From: Xestospongia bergquistia
Taxonomy: Eukaryota; Porifera; Demospongiae; Haplosclerida; Petrosiidae
Assembly: GCA_963965975.1 (NCBI GenBank)
Contig: OZ014423.1
Span: 3,684,301 to 3,748,300, forward strand
Reading direction: 5' to 3'
Length of the DNA stretch: 64,000 bases
Below the pieces are notes generated by a model. The model saw only the letters and a program-made list of their open reading frames with translations. It was not told where the DNA came from and did no database searches. The position numbers were made by a program, and so were the translations under genes. Shown here one piece after another: positions 40,427-55,399 of this stretch (positions within the stretch are counted from its first letter, which is position 1; each line of letters opens with the position of its first letter).

Positions 40427-43400
40427 AACGCTCTAAAGTCTTTAAGTTAAAGACTTTAGAAGGTTTAGACTATTGAGAGACGTTGATAAAGTAAACAACT
40501 CAGTCTAAAGGACTTTATGGCACTAACTAAATAAACAGTTATCAACAGTTTAGTAAGTTAATTTGAATTAACGGTCTAAAGTCTTTAAGTTACAGACTTT
40601 AGAAGGTTTAGACTATTGAGAGAAGTTTATAAAGTAAACTGCTCAGTCTAAAGGACTTTATGACGATAACTAAATAAACAGTTATTAACAGTTTAGTAAG
40701 TTAGTTTGCATTAACGGTCTAAAGTCTTTAAGTTACAGACTTTAGAAGGTTTAGACTATTGAGAGAAGTTTATAAAGTAAACTACTCAGTCTAAAGGACT
40801 TTATGGCTATAACTAAATAAACAGTTATTAACAGTTTAGTAAGTTAGTTTGCATTAACAGTCTAAAGTCTTTAAGTAACGGACTTTAGAAGGTTTAGACT
40901 ATTGAGAGATGTTTATAAAGTAAACTGCTCAGTCTAATGGACTTTATGGATATAACTAAATAAACTGCTATTAGCAGTTTAGTAAGTTAGTTTGTATTAA
41001 CTGCCTAAAGTCTTTAAGTTAAAGACTTTAGAAGGTTTAGACTATTGAGAGAAGTTTGTAAAGTAAACAGCTCAGTCTAAAGGATTTTATGGCACTAACT
41101 AAATAAAGAGCTATTAGCAGTTTAGTAAGTTAGTTTGCATTAACGCTCTAAAGTCTTTAAGTTAAAGAGTTTAGAAGGTTTAGACTATTCAGAGAGGTTT
41201 ATAAGGTAAACTGCTCAGTCTAAAGGACTTTATGGCACTAACGAAACAAACAGTTATTAACAGTTTAGTAAATTAGTTTACATTAATGGTCCAAAGTCTT
41301 TAAGTTAAAGACTTTAGAAGGTTTAGACTATTGAGAGAATTTTATAAAGTAAACTGCTCAGTCTAAAGGACTTTATGGCACTAACTAAATAAACATCTAT
41401 TAACTGTTTAGTAAGTTAGTTTGCATTAACGCTCTAATGTCTTAAAGTTAAAGACTTTAGAAGGTTTAGACTATTGATAGAACTTCTCACAGTAAACTGC
41501 TCAGTCTAAAGAACTTTATGGCACTAACAATATAAACAGCTATTAACAGTTTAGTAAGTTAGTTTGCATTAACGCTCTAATGTCTTTAAGTTATAGACAT
41601 TAGAAGGTTTAGACTATTCAGAGAAGTTTATAAAGTAAACTGCTCAGTCTAAAGGACTTTATGGCACTAACTAAATAAACAGCTATTAACAGTTTAGTAA
41701 GTTAGTTTGTCTTAACGGCCTAAAGTCTTTAAGTTAAAGACTTTAGAAGTTTTAGCCTATTGAGAGAAGTTTATAAAGTAAACAGCTCAGTCTAAAGGAC
41801 TTTATGGTACTAACTAAATAAAGAGCTATTAGCAATTTAGTAAGTTAGTTTGCATTAACGCTCTAAAGTCTTTAAGTTAAAGACTTTAGAAGGTTTAGAC
41901 TATTGAGAGAAGTCGATAAAGTAAACTACTCAGTCTAAAGGACTTTGTGGCACTAACTAAATAAACAGTTATTAACAGTTTAGTATATTAGTTTGCATTA
42001 ACGGTGTAAAGTCTTTAAGTTAAAGACTTTAGAAGGTTTAGACTATTGAGAGAAGTTTACAAAGTAAACTGCTCAGTATAAAGGACTTTATGGCAGTAAC
42101 TAAATAAACAGCTGTTAGCAGTTTAGTAAGTTAGTCTGCATTAAAGCTCTAAAGTCTTTAAGTTAAAGACTTTAGAAGGTTTAGACTATTGAGAGAAGTT
42201 TATAAAGTAAACTGCTCAGTCTAAAGGACTTTATGGCACTAAATAAATAACCAGCTATTAACAGTTTAGTAAGTTAGTTTGCATTAACGTTCTAAAGTCT
42301 TTAAGTTAAAGACTTTAGAAGGTTTAGACTATTGAGAGTGGTTGATAATGTAAACAACTCAGTCTAAAGGACTTTATGGCACTAATTATATAAACAGCTA
42401 TTAACAGTTTAGTAAGTTAGTTTGCATTAACGCTCTAATGTCTTTAAGTTAAAGACTTTAGAAGGTTTAGACTATTGAGAGAAGTTTATAAAGTAAAGAG
42501 CTCAGTCTAAAGGACTTTAAGGCACTAACTAAATAAAGAGCTATTAACAGTTTAGTAAGTTAGTTTGCATTAACACTCTAAAGTCTTTAAGTAAAAGACT
42601 TTAGAAGGTTTAGACTATTGAGTGAAGTCGATAAAGTAAACTACTCAGTATAAAGGTCTTTATGGCATTAACTAAGTAAACAGCTATTAACAGTTTAGTA
42701 AGTTAGTTTAAATTAACGCTCTAAAGTCTTCAAGTTAAAGACTTTAGAAGGTTTAGACTATTGAAAGAAGTTTATAAAGTAAACTGCTCAGTCTAAAGGA
42801 CTTTATGGCAGTAACTAAATAAACACCTATTAACTGTTTAGTAAGTTAGTTTGCATTAACGCTCTAAAGTCTTTAAGTTAAAGACTTTAGAAGGTTTAGA
42901 CTATTCAGAGAAGTTTATAAAGTAAACTACTCAGTCTAAAGGACTTTATGGCACTAACTAAATAAAGAGCTATTAGCAATTTAGTAAGTTAGTTTGCATT
43001 AACGCTCTAAAGTCTTTAAGTTAAAGACTTTAGAAGGTTTTGACTATTGAGAGAAGTTTATAAAGTAAACTGCTCAGTCTAAAGGACTTTATGGCACTAA
43101 CAAAATAAACAGCTGTTAGCAGTTTAGTAAGTTAGTTTGCAGTAAAGCTCTAAAGTCTTTAAGTTGAAGACTTTAGAAGGTTTAGACTATTGAGAGAAGT
43201 TGATAAATGAAACTACTCAGTCTAAAGGACTTTATGGCAATAACTAAATGAAGAGTTATTAACAGTTTAGTAAGTTAGTTTGCATGAAAGGTCTAAAGTC
43301 CTTACGTTAAAGACTTTAGAAGGTGTAGTGTATTGAGAGAAGATTATAAAGTAAAATGCTCAGTCTAAAGGACATTATGGCAATAACTAAATAAACAGCT

Positions 43401-44287
43401 ATTAACTGTTTAGTAAGTTAGTTTGCATTAACGCTCTAAAGTCTTTAATTTAAAGACTTTCGAAGGTTTAGACTATTGAGAGAATTTCATAAAGTAAACT
43501 ACTCAGTCTAAAGGACTTTATGGCACTAACTAAATAAGCAGTTATTAACAGTTTAGTAAGTTAGTTTGCATTTATGGTATAAAGTCTTTAAGTTAAAGAC
43601 TTTAGAAGGTTACGCTATTGAGAGAAGTTTATAAAGTAAACTGTTCGGTATAAAGGACTCTATGGCACTAACTAAATAAACATCTATTAGCAGGTTAGTA
43701 AGTTAGTTTGCATTAACGCTCTAAAGTCTTTAAGTTAAAGACTTTATAAGGTTTAGACTATTGAGAGAAGTCGATAAAGTAAACTACTCAGTCTAAAGGA
43801 CTTTATGGCACTAACTAAATAAATATTTATTAACAGTTTAGTAAGTTAGTTTGCTTGAAAGGTCTAAAGTCCTTAAGTTAAAGACTTTAGAAGGTATAGA
43901 CTATTGAGAGAAGTTTATAAAGTAAACTGCTCAGTCTAAAGGACTTTACGGCACTAACTAAATAAACAGCTATTAACTGTTTAGTAAGTTAGTTTGCATT
44001 AACGCTCTAAAGTCTTTAAGTTAAAGACTTTAGAAGGTTTAGACTATTGAGAGACGTCGATAAAGTAAACTACTCAGTCTAAAGGACTTTATGGCACTAA
44101 CTAAATAAACAGTTATTAACAGTTTAGTAAGTTAGTTTGCATGAAAGGTCTAAAGTCCTTAAGTTTAAGACTTTAGAGGCTTTAGACTATTGAGAGAGGT
44201 TGATAAAGTAAACTTCTCAGTCTAAAGTTCATTATGGCACTAACTAAATAAACAGCTATTAACAGTTTAGTAAGTTAGTTTGCATGA
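40427..44287 (+). repeat. 27-unit higher-order block, copy 2
   Basis: Tandem copy of 36,566-40,426. The end-of-block marker TCTAAAGTTC is at 44,221 against 40,361 in copy 1, an offset of 3,860 (one single-base indel). Similarity to the start of copy 2 stops at about 44,300, so only two copies are present. Confidence 0.9.
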
Positions 44288-47200
44288 ACGCCCTAAAGTC
44301 TTTAAGTTAAAGACTTTAGAAGGTTTAGACTAATGAGAGAGGTTTATAAAGTAAACTGCTCAGTCTAAAGGATTTTATGGCACTAACTATATGAACAGCT
44401 ATTAACTGTTTAGTAAGTTAGTTTGCATTAACACTCTAAAATCTTTAAATTAAAGACTTTAGCAGGTTTAGACTATTGAGAGAAGTTGATAAAGTAAACT
44501 GTTCAGTCTAAAGGAGTTTATGGCATTAACTAAATAAACAGCTATTAACAGTTTAGTAAGTTAGTATGCATCAACGCTCTAAACTCTTTAATTTAAAGAC
44601 TTTAGAAGGTTTAGACTATTCATAGAAATTTATAATGTAAACGGCTCAGTCTAAAGTACTTTATGGCAATAACTAAATGAACAGCTATTAACAGTTTAGT
44701 AAGTTAGTTTGCATTAACGCTCTAAAGTCCTTAAGTTAAAGACTTTAGAAGGTTTAGAATATTGAGAGAAGTTTATAAAGTAAACTGCTCAGTCTAAAGG
44801 ACTTTATGGCACTAACTAAAAAAAAAGCAATTAACAGTTTACTAAGTTAGTTTGGATTAACGCTCTAAAGTCTTTAAGTTAAAGACTTTAAAAGGTTTAG
44901 ACTATTGAGAGAAGTTTATTAACTAAACTGCTAAGTCTAAAGGACTTTATGGCACTCACTAAATAAACAACTATTAGCAGTTTAGTAAGTTACTTTGCAT
45001 TACGCTCTAAAGTCTTTAAGTTAAAGACTTTAGAAGTTTAGACTATTGAGAGAAGTCGATAAAGTAAACTACTCAGTCTAAAGGATTTTATGGCACTAAC
45101 TAAATAAACAGCTATTAGCAGTTTAGTAAGTTAGTTTGCGTTAACGCTCTAAAGTCTTTAAGTTAAGGACTTTAGAAGGTTTAGACTATTTAGAGAAGTC
45201 GATAAAGTAAACTACTCAGTCTAAAGGACTTTGTGGTACTAACTAAATAAACAGTTATTAACAGTTTAGTAAATTAGTTTGCATTAATGGTCTAAACTCT
45301 TAAAGTTAAAGACTTAGGAAGGTTTAGACTATTGAGAGAAGTTGATAAAGCAAACTCCTCAGTCTAAAGGACTTTATGGCACTAACTAAATAAACAGCTA
45401 TTAGCAGAGTAGTAAGTTAGTTTGCATTAACGATCTAAGGACTTTAAGTTAAAGACTTTAGAAGGTTTAGACTATTGAGAGAAGTTTATAAAGTAAACTA
45501 CTAAGTCTAAAGCACTTTATGGCACTAACTAAAAAAACAGTTATTAACAGTTTAGTAAGTTAGTTTGCATTAACGCTCTAAAGTCTTTAAGTTAAAGACT
45601 TTAGAAGGTTTAGACTATTGAGAGAAGTTTATAAAGTAAACTGATCTGTCTAAAGGACTTTATGGCACTAACTAAATAAACAGCTACTAACTGTTTAGTA
45701 AGTTAGTTTGCATTAACGGTCTAAAGTCTTTAAGTTACAGACTTTAGAAGGTTTAGACTATTGAGAGAAGTTTATAAAGTAAACTGCTCAGTCTAAAGGA
45801 CTTTATGGCGATAACTAAATAAACAGTTATTAACAGTTTAGTAAGTTAGTTTGCATTAACGCTCTAAAGTTTTTAAGTTAAAGACTTTAGAAGGTTTAGA
45901 CTATTGAGAGAAGTTGATAAAGTAAACTACTCAGTCTAAAGGACTTTATAGCACTAACTAAATAAACAGTTATTAACAGTTTAGTAAGTTAGTTTGCATT
46001 AACGGTCTAAAGTCTTTAAGTTACAGACTTTAGAAGGTTTAGACTATTGAGAGAAGTTTATAAAGTAAACTGCTCAGTCTAAAGGACTTTATGGCGATAA
46101 CTAAATAAACAGTTATTAACAGTTTAGTAAGTTAGTTTGCAATAACGGTCTAAAGTCTTTAAGTTACGGACTTTAGAAGCTTTAGACTATTGAGAGAAGT
46201 TTATAAAGTAAACTACTCAGTCTAAAGGACTTTATTGCGATAACTAAATAAACAGTTATTAACAGTTTAGTAAGTTAGTTTGCATTAACGCTCTAAAGTC
46301 TTTAAGTTACATACTTTAGAAGGTTTAGACTATTGAGAGAAGTTTATAAAGTAAACTGCTCAGTCTAAAGGACTTTATGGCACTAACTAAATAAACTGCT
46401 ATTAGCAGTTTAGTAAGTTAGTTTGCATTAAAGCTCTAAACTCTTTAAGTTAAAGACTTTAGAAGGTTTAGACTATTGAGAGAAGTTGATAAAGTAAACT
46501 ACTAAGTCTAAAGGACTTTATGGCACTAACTAAATAAACAGTTATTAACAGTTTAGTAAGTTAGTTTGCATTAACGCTCTAAAGTCTTTAAGTCAAAGAC
46601 TTTAGAAGGTTTAGACTATTGAGAGAAGTTTATAAAGTAAACTGCTCAGTCTTAAGGACTTTATGGCACTAACTAAATAAACAGCTATTAACTGTTTAGT
46701 AAGTTAGTTTGCATTAAAGCTCTAAAGTCTTTAAGTTAAAGACTTTAGAAGTTTTAGACTATTGAGAGAAGTTGATAAAGTAAACTACCCTGTCTAAAGG
46801 ACTTTATGGCACTAACTAAATAAACAGCTATTAACTGTTTAGTAAGATAGTTTGCATTAACGCTCTAAAGTCTTTAGGTTAAAGACTTTAGAAGGTTTAG
46901 ACTATTGAGACAAGTTTATAAAGTAAACTGCTCAGTCTAAAGGACTTTATGGCACTAACTAAATAAACAGCTATTAACTGTTTAGTAAGTTAGTTTGTAT
47001 TAACGCTCTAAAGTCTTTAAGTTAAAGACTTTAGATGGTTTATGTTATTGAAAGAAGTTGATAAAGTAAACTACTCAGTCTAAAGGACTTTGTGGCAGTA
47101 ACTAAATAAACAGTTATTAACAGTTTAATAAGTTAGTTTGCATTAATGGTCTAAAGTCTTTAAGTTACAGACTTTAGAAGGTTTAGACTATTGAGAGAAG

Positions 47201-50200
47201 TTTATAAAGTAAACTGCTCAGTCTAAAGGACTTTATGGCAAAAACTAAATAAACAACTATTACAGTATAGTAAGTTAGTTTGCATTAACGCTCTAATGTT
47301 TTTAAGTTAAAAACTTTCGAAGGATTAGACTATTGAGAGAAGTTGATAAAGTAAACTCCTCAGTCGAAAGGACTTTATGGCACTAATTAAATAAACAGTT
47401 ATTAACAGTTTAGGAAGTTCGTTTGCATTAACGGTCTAAAGTCTTTAAGTTACAGACTTTAGAAGGTTTAGACTATTTAGAGAAGTTTATAAAGTAAACT
47501 GCTCATTCTAAAGGACTTTATGGCAATAACTAAATAAACAGCTATTAACAGTATAGTAAGTTAGTTTCTGTTAACGCTCTGATGTCTTTAAGTTAAAGAC
47601 TTTAGAAGGTTTAGACTATTGAGAGAAGTTTATAAAGTAAACTGCTCAGTCTAAAGGACTTTATGGCACTAACTAAATAAACAGCTATTAGCACTTTAGT
47701 AAGTTAGTTTGCATTAACGCTCTAAAGTCTTTAAGTTAAAGACTTTAGAAGGTTTAGACTATTGAGAGAGGATTATTAAGTAAACTGCTCAATCTAAAGG
47801 ACTTTATTGCTCTAACTCAATAAACAGCTATTAGGAGTTTAGTAAGTTAGTTTGCATAAACGCTCTAAAGTCTTTAAGTTAAAGACTTTAGAAGGTTTAG
47901 ACTATTGAGAGAAGTCGATTAAGTAAACTACTCAGTCTAAGGCACTTCGTGGCACTAACTAAATAAACAGTTATTAACAGTTTAGTAAATTAGTTTGCAT
48001 TAATGTTCTAAAGTCTTTAATTTAAAGACTTTAGAAGGTTTAGACTATTGAGAGAAGTTTATAAAGTAAACTGCTCAGTCTAAAGGACTTTATGGTACTA
48101 ACTAAATAAACAACTATTAAGTGTTTTGTAAGTTAGTTTGCATTAATGCTCTAAAGTCTTTAAGTTAAAGACTTTAGAAGGTTTAGACTGTTGAGAGAAG
48201 TTGATAAAGTAAACTACTCAGTCTAAAGGACTTTCTGGCACTAACTAAATAAACAGTTATTAACAGTTTAGTAAGTTAGTTTGCTTTAACGGTCTAAAGT
48301 CTTTAAGTTACAGACGTTAGAAGGTTTAGACTATTGAGGGAAGTTTATAAAAAAAACTGCTCAGTCTAAAGGACTTTATGGCACTAACTAAATAAACAGC
48401 TATTAACTGTTCAGTAAGTTAGTTTGCATTAACACTCTAATGTCTTTAACTTAAAGACTTTAGAAAGTTTAGACTATTGAGAGAAGTTTATAAGGTAAAC
48501 TGCTCAGTCTAAAGGACTTTATGGCACTAACTAAATAAACAGTTATTAACAGTTTAGTAAGTTAGTTTGCATTAACGGTCTAAAGTCTTTAAGTCAAAGA
48601 CTTTAGAAGGTTTAGACTATTGAGAGAAGTTTATAAAGTAAACTGCTCAGTCTAAAGAACTTTATAGCACTAACTAAATAAACAGCTATTAGCAGTTTAG
48701 TAAGTTAGTTTGTATTAACGCCCTAAAGTCTTTAATTTAAAGACTTTAGAAGGTTTAGACTATTGAGAGAGTTTATAAAGTAGACAGCTCCGTCTAAAGG
48801 ACTTTATGGCACTAACTAAATAAAGAGCTATTAGCAGTTTAGTAAGTTAGTTTGCATTAACGCTCTAAAGTCTTTAAGTTAAAGACTTTAGAAGGTTTAG
48901 ACTATTGAGAGAAGTTTACAAAGTAAACTGCTCAGTCTAAAGGACTTTATGGCAGTATCTAAATAAAAAGCTGTTAGCGGTTTAGTAAGTTAGTTTGCAT
49001 TAAAGCTCTAAAGTCTTTAAGTTGAAGACTTTAGAAGGTTTAGACTATTGAGAGAAGTTTATAAAGTAAACTGCTCAGTCTTAAGAACTTCATGGCACTA
49101 ACTAAATAAACAGCTATTAACAGTTTAGGAGGTTAGTTTGCGTTAACGCTATAATGTCTTTAAGTTAAAGACTTTAGAAGGTTTAGACTATTGACAGAAG
49201 TTTATAAAGTAAACTGCTCAATCTAAAGGACTTCATGGCACTAACTAAATAAACAGTTATTAACAGTTTAGTAAGTTAGTTTGCATTAACGGTCTAAAGT
49301 CTTTAAGTTAAAGACTTTAGAAGGTTTAGACTATTGAGAGAAATTTATAAAGTAGACAGCTCAGTCTAAAGGACTTTATGGCACTAACTAAATAAAGAGC
49401 TATTAGCAGTTTAGTAAGTTAGTTTGCATTAACGCTCTAAAGTCTTTAAGTTAAAGACATTAGAAGGTTGAGACTATTGAGAGAAGTATACAAAGTAAAC
49501 TGCTCAGTATAAAGGACTTTATGGCACTAACTAAATAAACAGCTGTTAGCAGTTTAGTAAGTTAGTTTGCATTAAAGCTCTAAAGTCTTTAAGTTAAAGA
49601 CTTTAGAATGTTTGGACTATTGGGAGAAGTTTATAAAGTAAACTGCTCAGTCTAAAGGACTTTATGGCACTAACTAAATAAACAGCTGTTAGCAGTTTAG
49701 TAAGTTAGTTTGCATTAAAGCTCTAAACTCTTTAAGTTAAAGACTTTAGAAGGTTTAGACTATTGAGAGAAGATTATTAAGTGGACTGCTCAATCTAAAT
49801 GACTTTATTGCTCTAACTAAATAAACATCTATTAGCAGTTTAGTAAGTTAGTTTGCATAAACGCTCTAAAGTCTTTAAGTTAAAAACTTTAGAAGGTTTT
49901 GACTATTGAGAGAAGTCGATAAAGTAAACTACTCAGTCTAAAGCACTTTGTGCACTAACTAAATAAACAGTTATTAACAGTTTAGTACGTTAGTTTGCAT
50001 TAATGGTCTAAAGTCTTTAAGTTAAAGACTTTAGAAGGTTTAGACTATTGAGAGAAGTTTATAAAGTAAACTGCTCAGTCTAAAGGACTTTATGGCAAAA
50101 ACTAAATAAACAACTATTAACAGTATAGTAAGTTAGTTTGCATTAACGCTCTAATGTCTTTAAGTTAAAAACTTTCGAAGGTTTAGACTATTGAGAGAAG

Positions 50201-51894
50201 TTGATAAAGTAAACTACTCAGTCGAAAGGACTTTATGGCACTAACTAAATAAACAGCTATTAACTGTTTAGTAAGTTAGTTTGCATTAACGCTCTAATGT
50301 CTTTAAGTTAAAGACTTTAGAAGGTTTAGACTATTGAGAGAAGTTGATAAAGTAAACTACTCAGTCTAAAGGACTTTATGGCACTAACTAAATAAACAGT
50401 TATTAACAGTTTAGTAAGTTAGTTTGCATTTACGGTCTAAAGTCTTTAAGTTACAGACTTTAGAAGGTTTAGACTATTGAGAGAAGTTTATAAAGTAAAC
50501 TGCTCAGTCTAAAGGACTTTATGGCGATAACTAAATAAACAGTTATTAACAGTTTACTAAGTTAGTTTGCATTAACGGTCTAAAGTCTTTAACTTACGGA
50601 CGTTAGAAGGTTTAGACTATTGAGAGAAGTTTATAAAGTAAACTACTCAGTCTAAAGGACTTTATGGCGATAACTAAATAAACAGTTATTAACAGTTTAG
50701 TAAGTTAGTTTGCATTAACGGTCTAAAGTCTTTATGTTACGGACTTTAGAAGGTTTAGACTATTGAGAGAAGTTTATAAAGTAAACTGCTCAGTCTAAAG
50801 GACTTTATGGCACTAACTAAATAAACTGCTATTAGCAGTTTAGTAAGTTAGTTTGTATTAACTGCCTAAAGTCTTTAAGTTAAAGACTTTAGAAGGTTTA
50901 GACTATTGATAGAATTTATAAAGTAAACAGCAGAGTCTAAAGGACTTTATGGCACTAACTAAATAAAGAGCTATTAGCAGTTTAGTAAGTTAGTTTGCAT
51001 TAACGCTCTAAAGTCTTTAGGTTAAAGACTTTAGAAGGTTTAGACTATTAGAGAAGTTTATAAAGTAAACTGCTCAGTCTAAAGGACTTTATGGCACTAA
51101 CTAAATAAACAGCTGTTAGCAGTTCAGTAAGTTAGTTTGCATTAAAGCTCTAAAGTCTTTAAGTTACAGACTTTAGAAGGTTTAGACTATTTAGAGAAGT
51201 TTATAAAGTAAACTGCTCCTTCTAAAGACTTTATGGCAATAACTAAATAAACAGCTATTAACAGTATAGTAAGTTAGTTTGTATTAACGCTCTAATGTCT
51301 TTAAGTTAAAGACTTTAGAAGGTTTAGACTATTGAGAGAAGTTTATAAAGTAAACTGCTCAGTCTAAAGGACTTTATGGCACTAACTAAATACACAGCTA
51401 TTTTCACTTTAGTAAGTTAGTTTGTCTTAACGGCCTAAAGTCTTTAAGTTAAAGACTTTAGAAGGTTTAGACTATTGAGAGATGTTTATAAAGTAAACAG
51501 CTCAGTCTAAAGGACTTTATGGCACTAACGAAATAAAGAGCTATTAGCAGTTTAGTAACTTAGTTTGCATTAACGCTCTAATGACCTTAAGTTAAAGACT
51601 TTAGAAGGTTTAGAGTATTGAGAGAAGTTTATAAAGTAAACTGCTCAGTCTAAAGGACTTTATGGCACTAACTAAATGAACAGCTGTTAGCAGTTTAGTA
51701 AGTTAGTTTGCATAAACGCTCTAAAGTCTTTAAGTTAAAGACTTTAGAAGGTTTAGACTATTGAGAGAAGTCGATAAAGTAAACTACTCAGTCTAAAGCA
51801 CTTTGTGGTACGAACTAAATAAACAGTTATTAACAGTTTAGTAAATTAGTTTGCATTAATGGTCTAAAGTCTTTAAGTTAAAGACTTTAGAAGG

Positions 51895-54750
51895 TTTAGA
51901 CTCTTGAGAGAAGTTTATAAAGTAAACTACTCAGTCTAAGGGACTTTATGGCACTAACTAAATAAACAGTTATTAACAGTTTAGTAAGTTAGTTTGCTTT
52001 AACGGTCTAAAGTCTTTAAGTTACAGACGTTAGAAGCTTTAGACTATTGAGGGAAGTTTATAAAAATAACTGCTCAGTCTAAAGGACTTTATGGCTCTAA
52101 CTAAATAAACAGCTATTAACTGTTTAGTAAGTTAGTTTGCATTAACGCTCTAATGTCTTTAACTTAAAGACTTTAGAAAGTTTAGAATATTGAGAGAAGT
52201 TTATAAAGAAACTGCTCAGTCTAAAGGACTTTATGGCACAAACTAAATGAACAGTTATTAACAGTTTAGTAAGTTAGTTTGCATTAACGGTCTAATGTCT
52301 TTAAGTTAAAGACTTTAGAAGGTTTAGACTATTGAGAGAAGTTTATAAAGTAAACTGCTCAGTCTAAAGAACTTTATGGCACTAACTAAATAAACAGCTA
52401 TTAGCAGTTTAGTAAGTTAGTTTGTATTAACGCCCTAAAGTCTTTAATTTAAAGACTTTAGAAGGTTTAGACTATTGAGAGAGTTTATAAAGTAGACAGC
52501 TCAGTCTAAAGGACTTTATGGCACTAACTCAATAAAGAGGTATTAGCAGTTTAGTAAGTTAGTTTGCACAAACGCTCTAAAGTCTTTAAGTTAAAGACTT
52601 TAGAAGGTTTAGACTATTGAGAGAAGTTTACAAAGTAAACTGCTCAGTCTAAAGGACTTTATGGCAGTGACTAAATAAACAGCTGTTAGCAGTTTAGTAA
52701 GTTAGTTTGCATTAAAGCTCTAAAGTCTTTAAGTTAAAGACTTTAGAAGGTTTAGACTATTGAGAGAAGTTTATAAAGTAAACTGCTCAGTCTAAAGGAC
52801 TTTATGGCACTAACTAAATAAACAGCTATTAACAGTTTAGTAAGTTAGTTTGCATTAACGCTCTAAAGTCTTTAAGTTAAAGACTTTAGAAAGGTTTAGA
52901 CTATTGAGAGAAGTTTATAAAGTAAACTGCTCAGTCTAAAGGACTTCATGGCATGAACTAAATAAACAGCTATTAACAGTTTAGGAGGTTATTTTGCGTT
53001 AACGCTCTAATGTCTTTAATTTAAAGACTTTAGAAGGTTTAGACTATTGAGAGAAGTTGATAAAGTAAACTGCTCAGTCTAAAGGACTTTATGGCACTAA
53101 CTAAATAAACAGCTATAAACAGTTTAGTAAGTTAGTTTGCATTAACGCTCTAAAGTCTTTAAGTTAAAGACTTTAGAAGGTTTAGACTATTGAGAGTATT
53201 TGATAAAGCAAACAACTCAGTCTAAAGGACTTTATGGTACTAACTAAACAAACAGTTATTAACAATTTAGTAAGTTAGTTTGCATTAACGCTCTAAAGTC
53301 TTTAAGTTAAAGACTTTAGAAGGTTTAGACTATTGATAGAAGTTGATAAAGTAAACAGCTCAGTCTAAAGGACTTTATGGCACTAATTAAATAAACAGCT
53401 ATTAACAGTTTAGTAAGTTAGTTTGCATTAACGCTCTAAAGTCTTTAAGTTAAAGACTTTAGAAGGTTTAGACTCTTGAGAGAAGTTGATAAAGTAAACT
53501 ACTAAGTCTAAAGGACTTTATGGCACTAACTAAAAAAACAGTTATTAACAGTTTAGTAAGTTAGTTTGCTTTAACGGTCTAAAGTCTTTAAGTTACAGAC
53601 GTTAGAAGGTTTAGACTATTGACGGAAGTTTATAAAAAAAACTGCTCAGTCTAAAGGACTTTATGGCACTAACGAAATAAACAGCTATTAACTGTTTAGT
53701 AAGTTAGTTTGCATTAACGCTCTAATGTCTTTAACTTAAAGACTTTAGAAAGATTAGACTATTGAGAGAATTTTATAAAGTAAACTGCTCAGTCTAAAGG
53801 ACTTTACGGCACTAACTAAATAAACAGTTATTAACAGTTTAGTAAGTTAGTTTGCATTAACGGTCTAATGTCTTTAAGTTAAAGACTTTAGAAGGTTTAG
53901 ACTATTGAGAGAAGTTTATAAAGTAAACTGCTCAGTCTAAAGAACTTTATGGCACTAAATAAATAAACAGCTATTAGCAGTTTAGTAAGTTAGTTTGTAT
54001 TAACGCCCTAAAGTCTTTAATTTAAAGACTTTAGAAGGTTTAGACTATTGAGAGAGTTTATAAAGTAGATAGCTCAGTCTAAAGGACTTTATGGCACTAA
54101 CTCAATAAAGAGCTATAAGCAGTTTAGTGAGTTAGTTTGCACAAACGCTCTAAAGTCTTTAAGTTAAAGACTTTAGAAGGTTTAGACTATTGAGAGAAGT
54201 TTACAAAGTAAACTGCTCAGTCTAAAGGACTTTATGGCAGTAACTAAATAAACAGCTGTTAGCAGTTTAGTTAGTTAGTTTGCATTAAAGCTCTAAAGTC
54301 TTTAGTTAAAGACTTCAGAAGGTTTAGACTATTGAGACAAGTTTATAAAGTAAACTGCTCAGTCTAAAGGACTTTATGGCACTAACTAAATAAACAGCTA
54401 TTAACAGTTTAGTAAGTTAGTTTGCGTTAACGCTCTAAAGTCTTTAAGTTAAAGACTTTAGTCAGCTTAGACTATTGAGAGAAGTTTATAAAGTAAACTG
54501 CTCAGTCTAAAGGACTTCATGGCACGAACTAAATAAACAGCTATTAACAGTTTAGGAGGTTATTTTGCGTTAACGCTCTAATGTCTTTAATTTAAAGACT
54601 TTAGAAGGTTTAGACTATTGAGAGAAGTTGATAAAGTAAACTGCTCAGTCTAAAGGAGTTTATGGCACTAACTAAATAAACAGCTATTAACAGTTTAGTA
54701 AGTTTGTTTGCATTAACGCTCTAAAGTCTTTAAGTTAAAGACTTTAGAAG
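51895..54750 (+). repeat. Eleven-unit higher-order repeat, two tandem copies
   Basis: Copy 1 runs about 51,895-53,465 and copy 2 about 53,466-54,750, at an offset of 1,571-1,572 bp. Shared markers are GACTCTTGAG, TTGCTTTAACGG with TTACAGACGTTAG, GTAGA(C/T)AGCTC, TGCACAAACGC, and GGACTTCATGGCA followed by TTAGGAGGTTATTTTGCG. A more diverged relative of the first part lies at about 48,180-49,150. Confidence 0.82.
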
Positions 54751-55399
54751 GTTTAGACTATTGAGAGAAGTTTATAAAGTAATCTGCTCAGTCTAAAGGA
54801 CTTTATGGCACTAACTAAATAAACAGCTATTAACAGTTTAGTACGTTAGTTTGCGTTAACGCTTTAAAGTCTTTAAGTAAAAGACTTTAGTCTGCTTAGA
54901 CTATTGAGAGAAGTTTATAAAGTAAACTGCTAAGTCTAAAGGACTTTATGGCACTAACTAAATCAACAGCTATTAACAGTTTAGTAAGTTTGTTTGCATT
55001 AACGCTCTAAATTCTTTAAGTTAAACACTTTAGAAGGCTTAAACTATTTAAAGAATTTTAGAAAGGAAACTGCTCAGTCTAAAGGACTTTATGTCATTAA
55101 ATAAATAAAGAGTTATTAATAGTTTAGTAAGTTAGTTTGCATGAACGCTCTAATGTCTTTAAGTTAAAGACTTTAGAAGGTTTAGACTATTGAGAGAAGT
55201 TGATAAAGTAAACTGCTCAGTCTAAAGTACTTTATGCACTAACTAAATAAACAAGTATTAACAGTTTAGTAAGTTACTTTGCATTAACGCTCTGAAGTCT
55301 TTAAGTTAAAGACTTTAGAAGGTTTAGACTATTGAGTGAAGTTTATAAAGTAAACTGCTCAGTCTAAAGGACTTTATGGCACTAACTAACTAAACAGCT

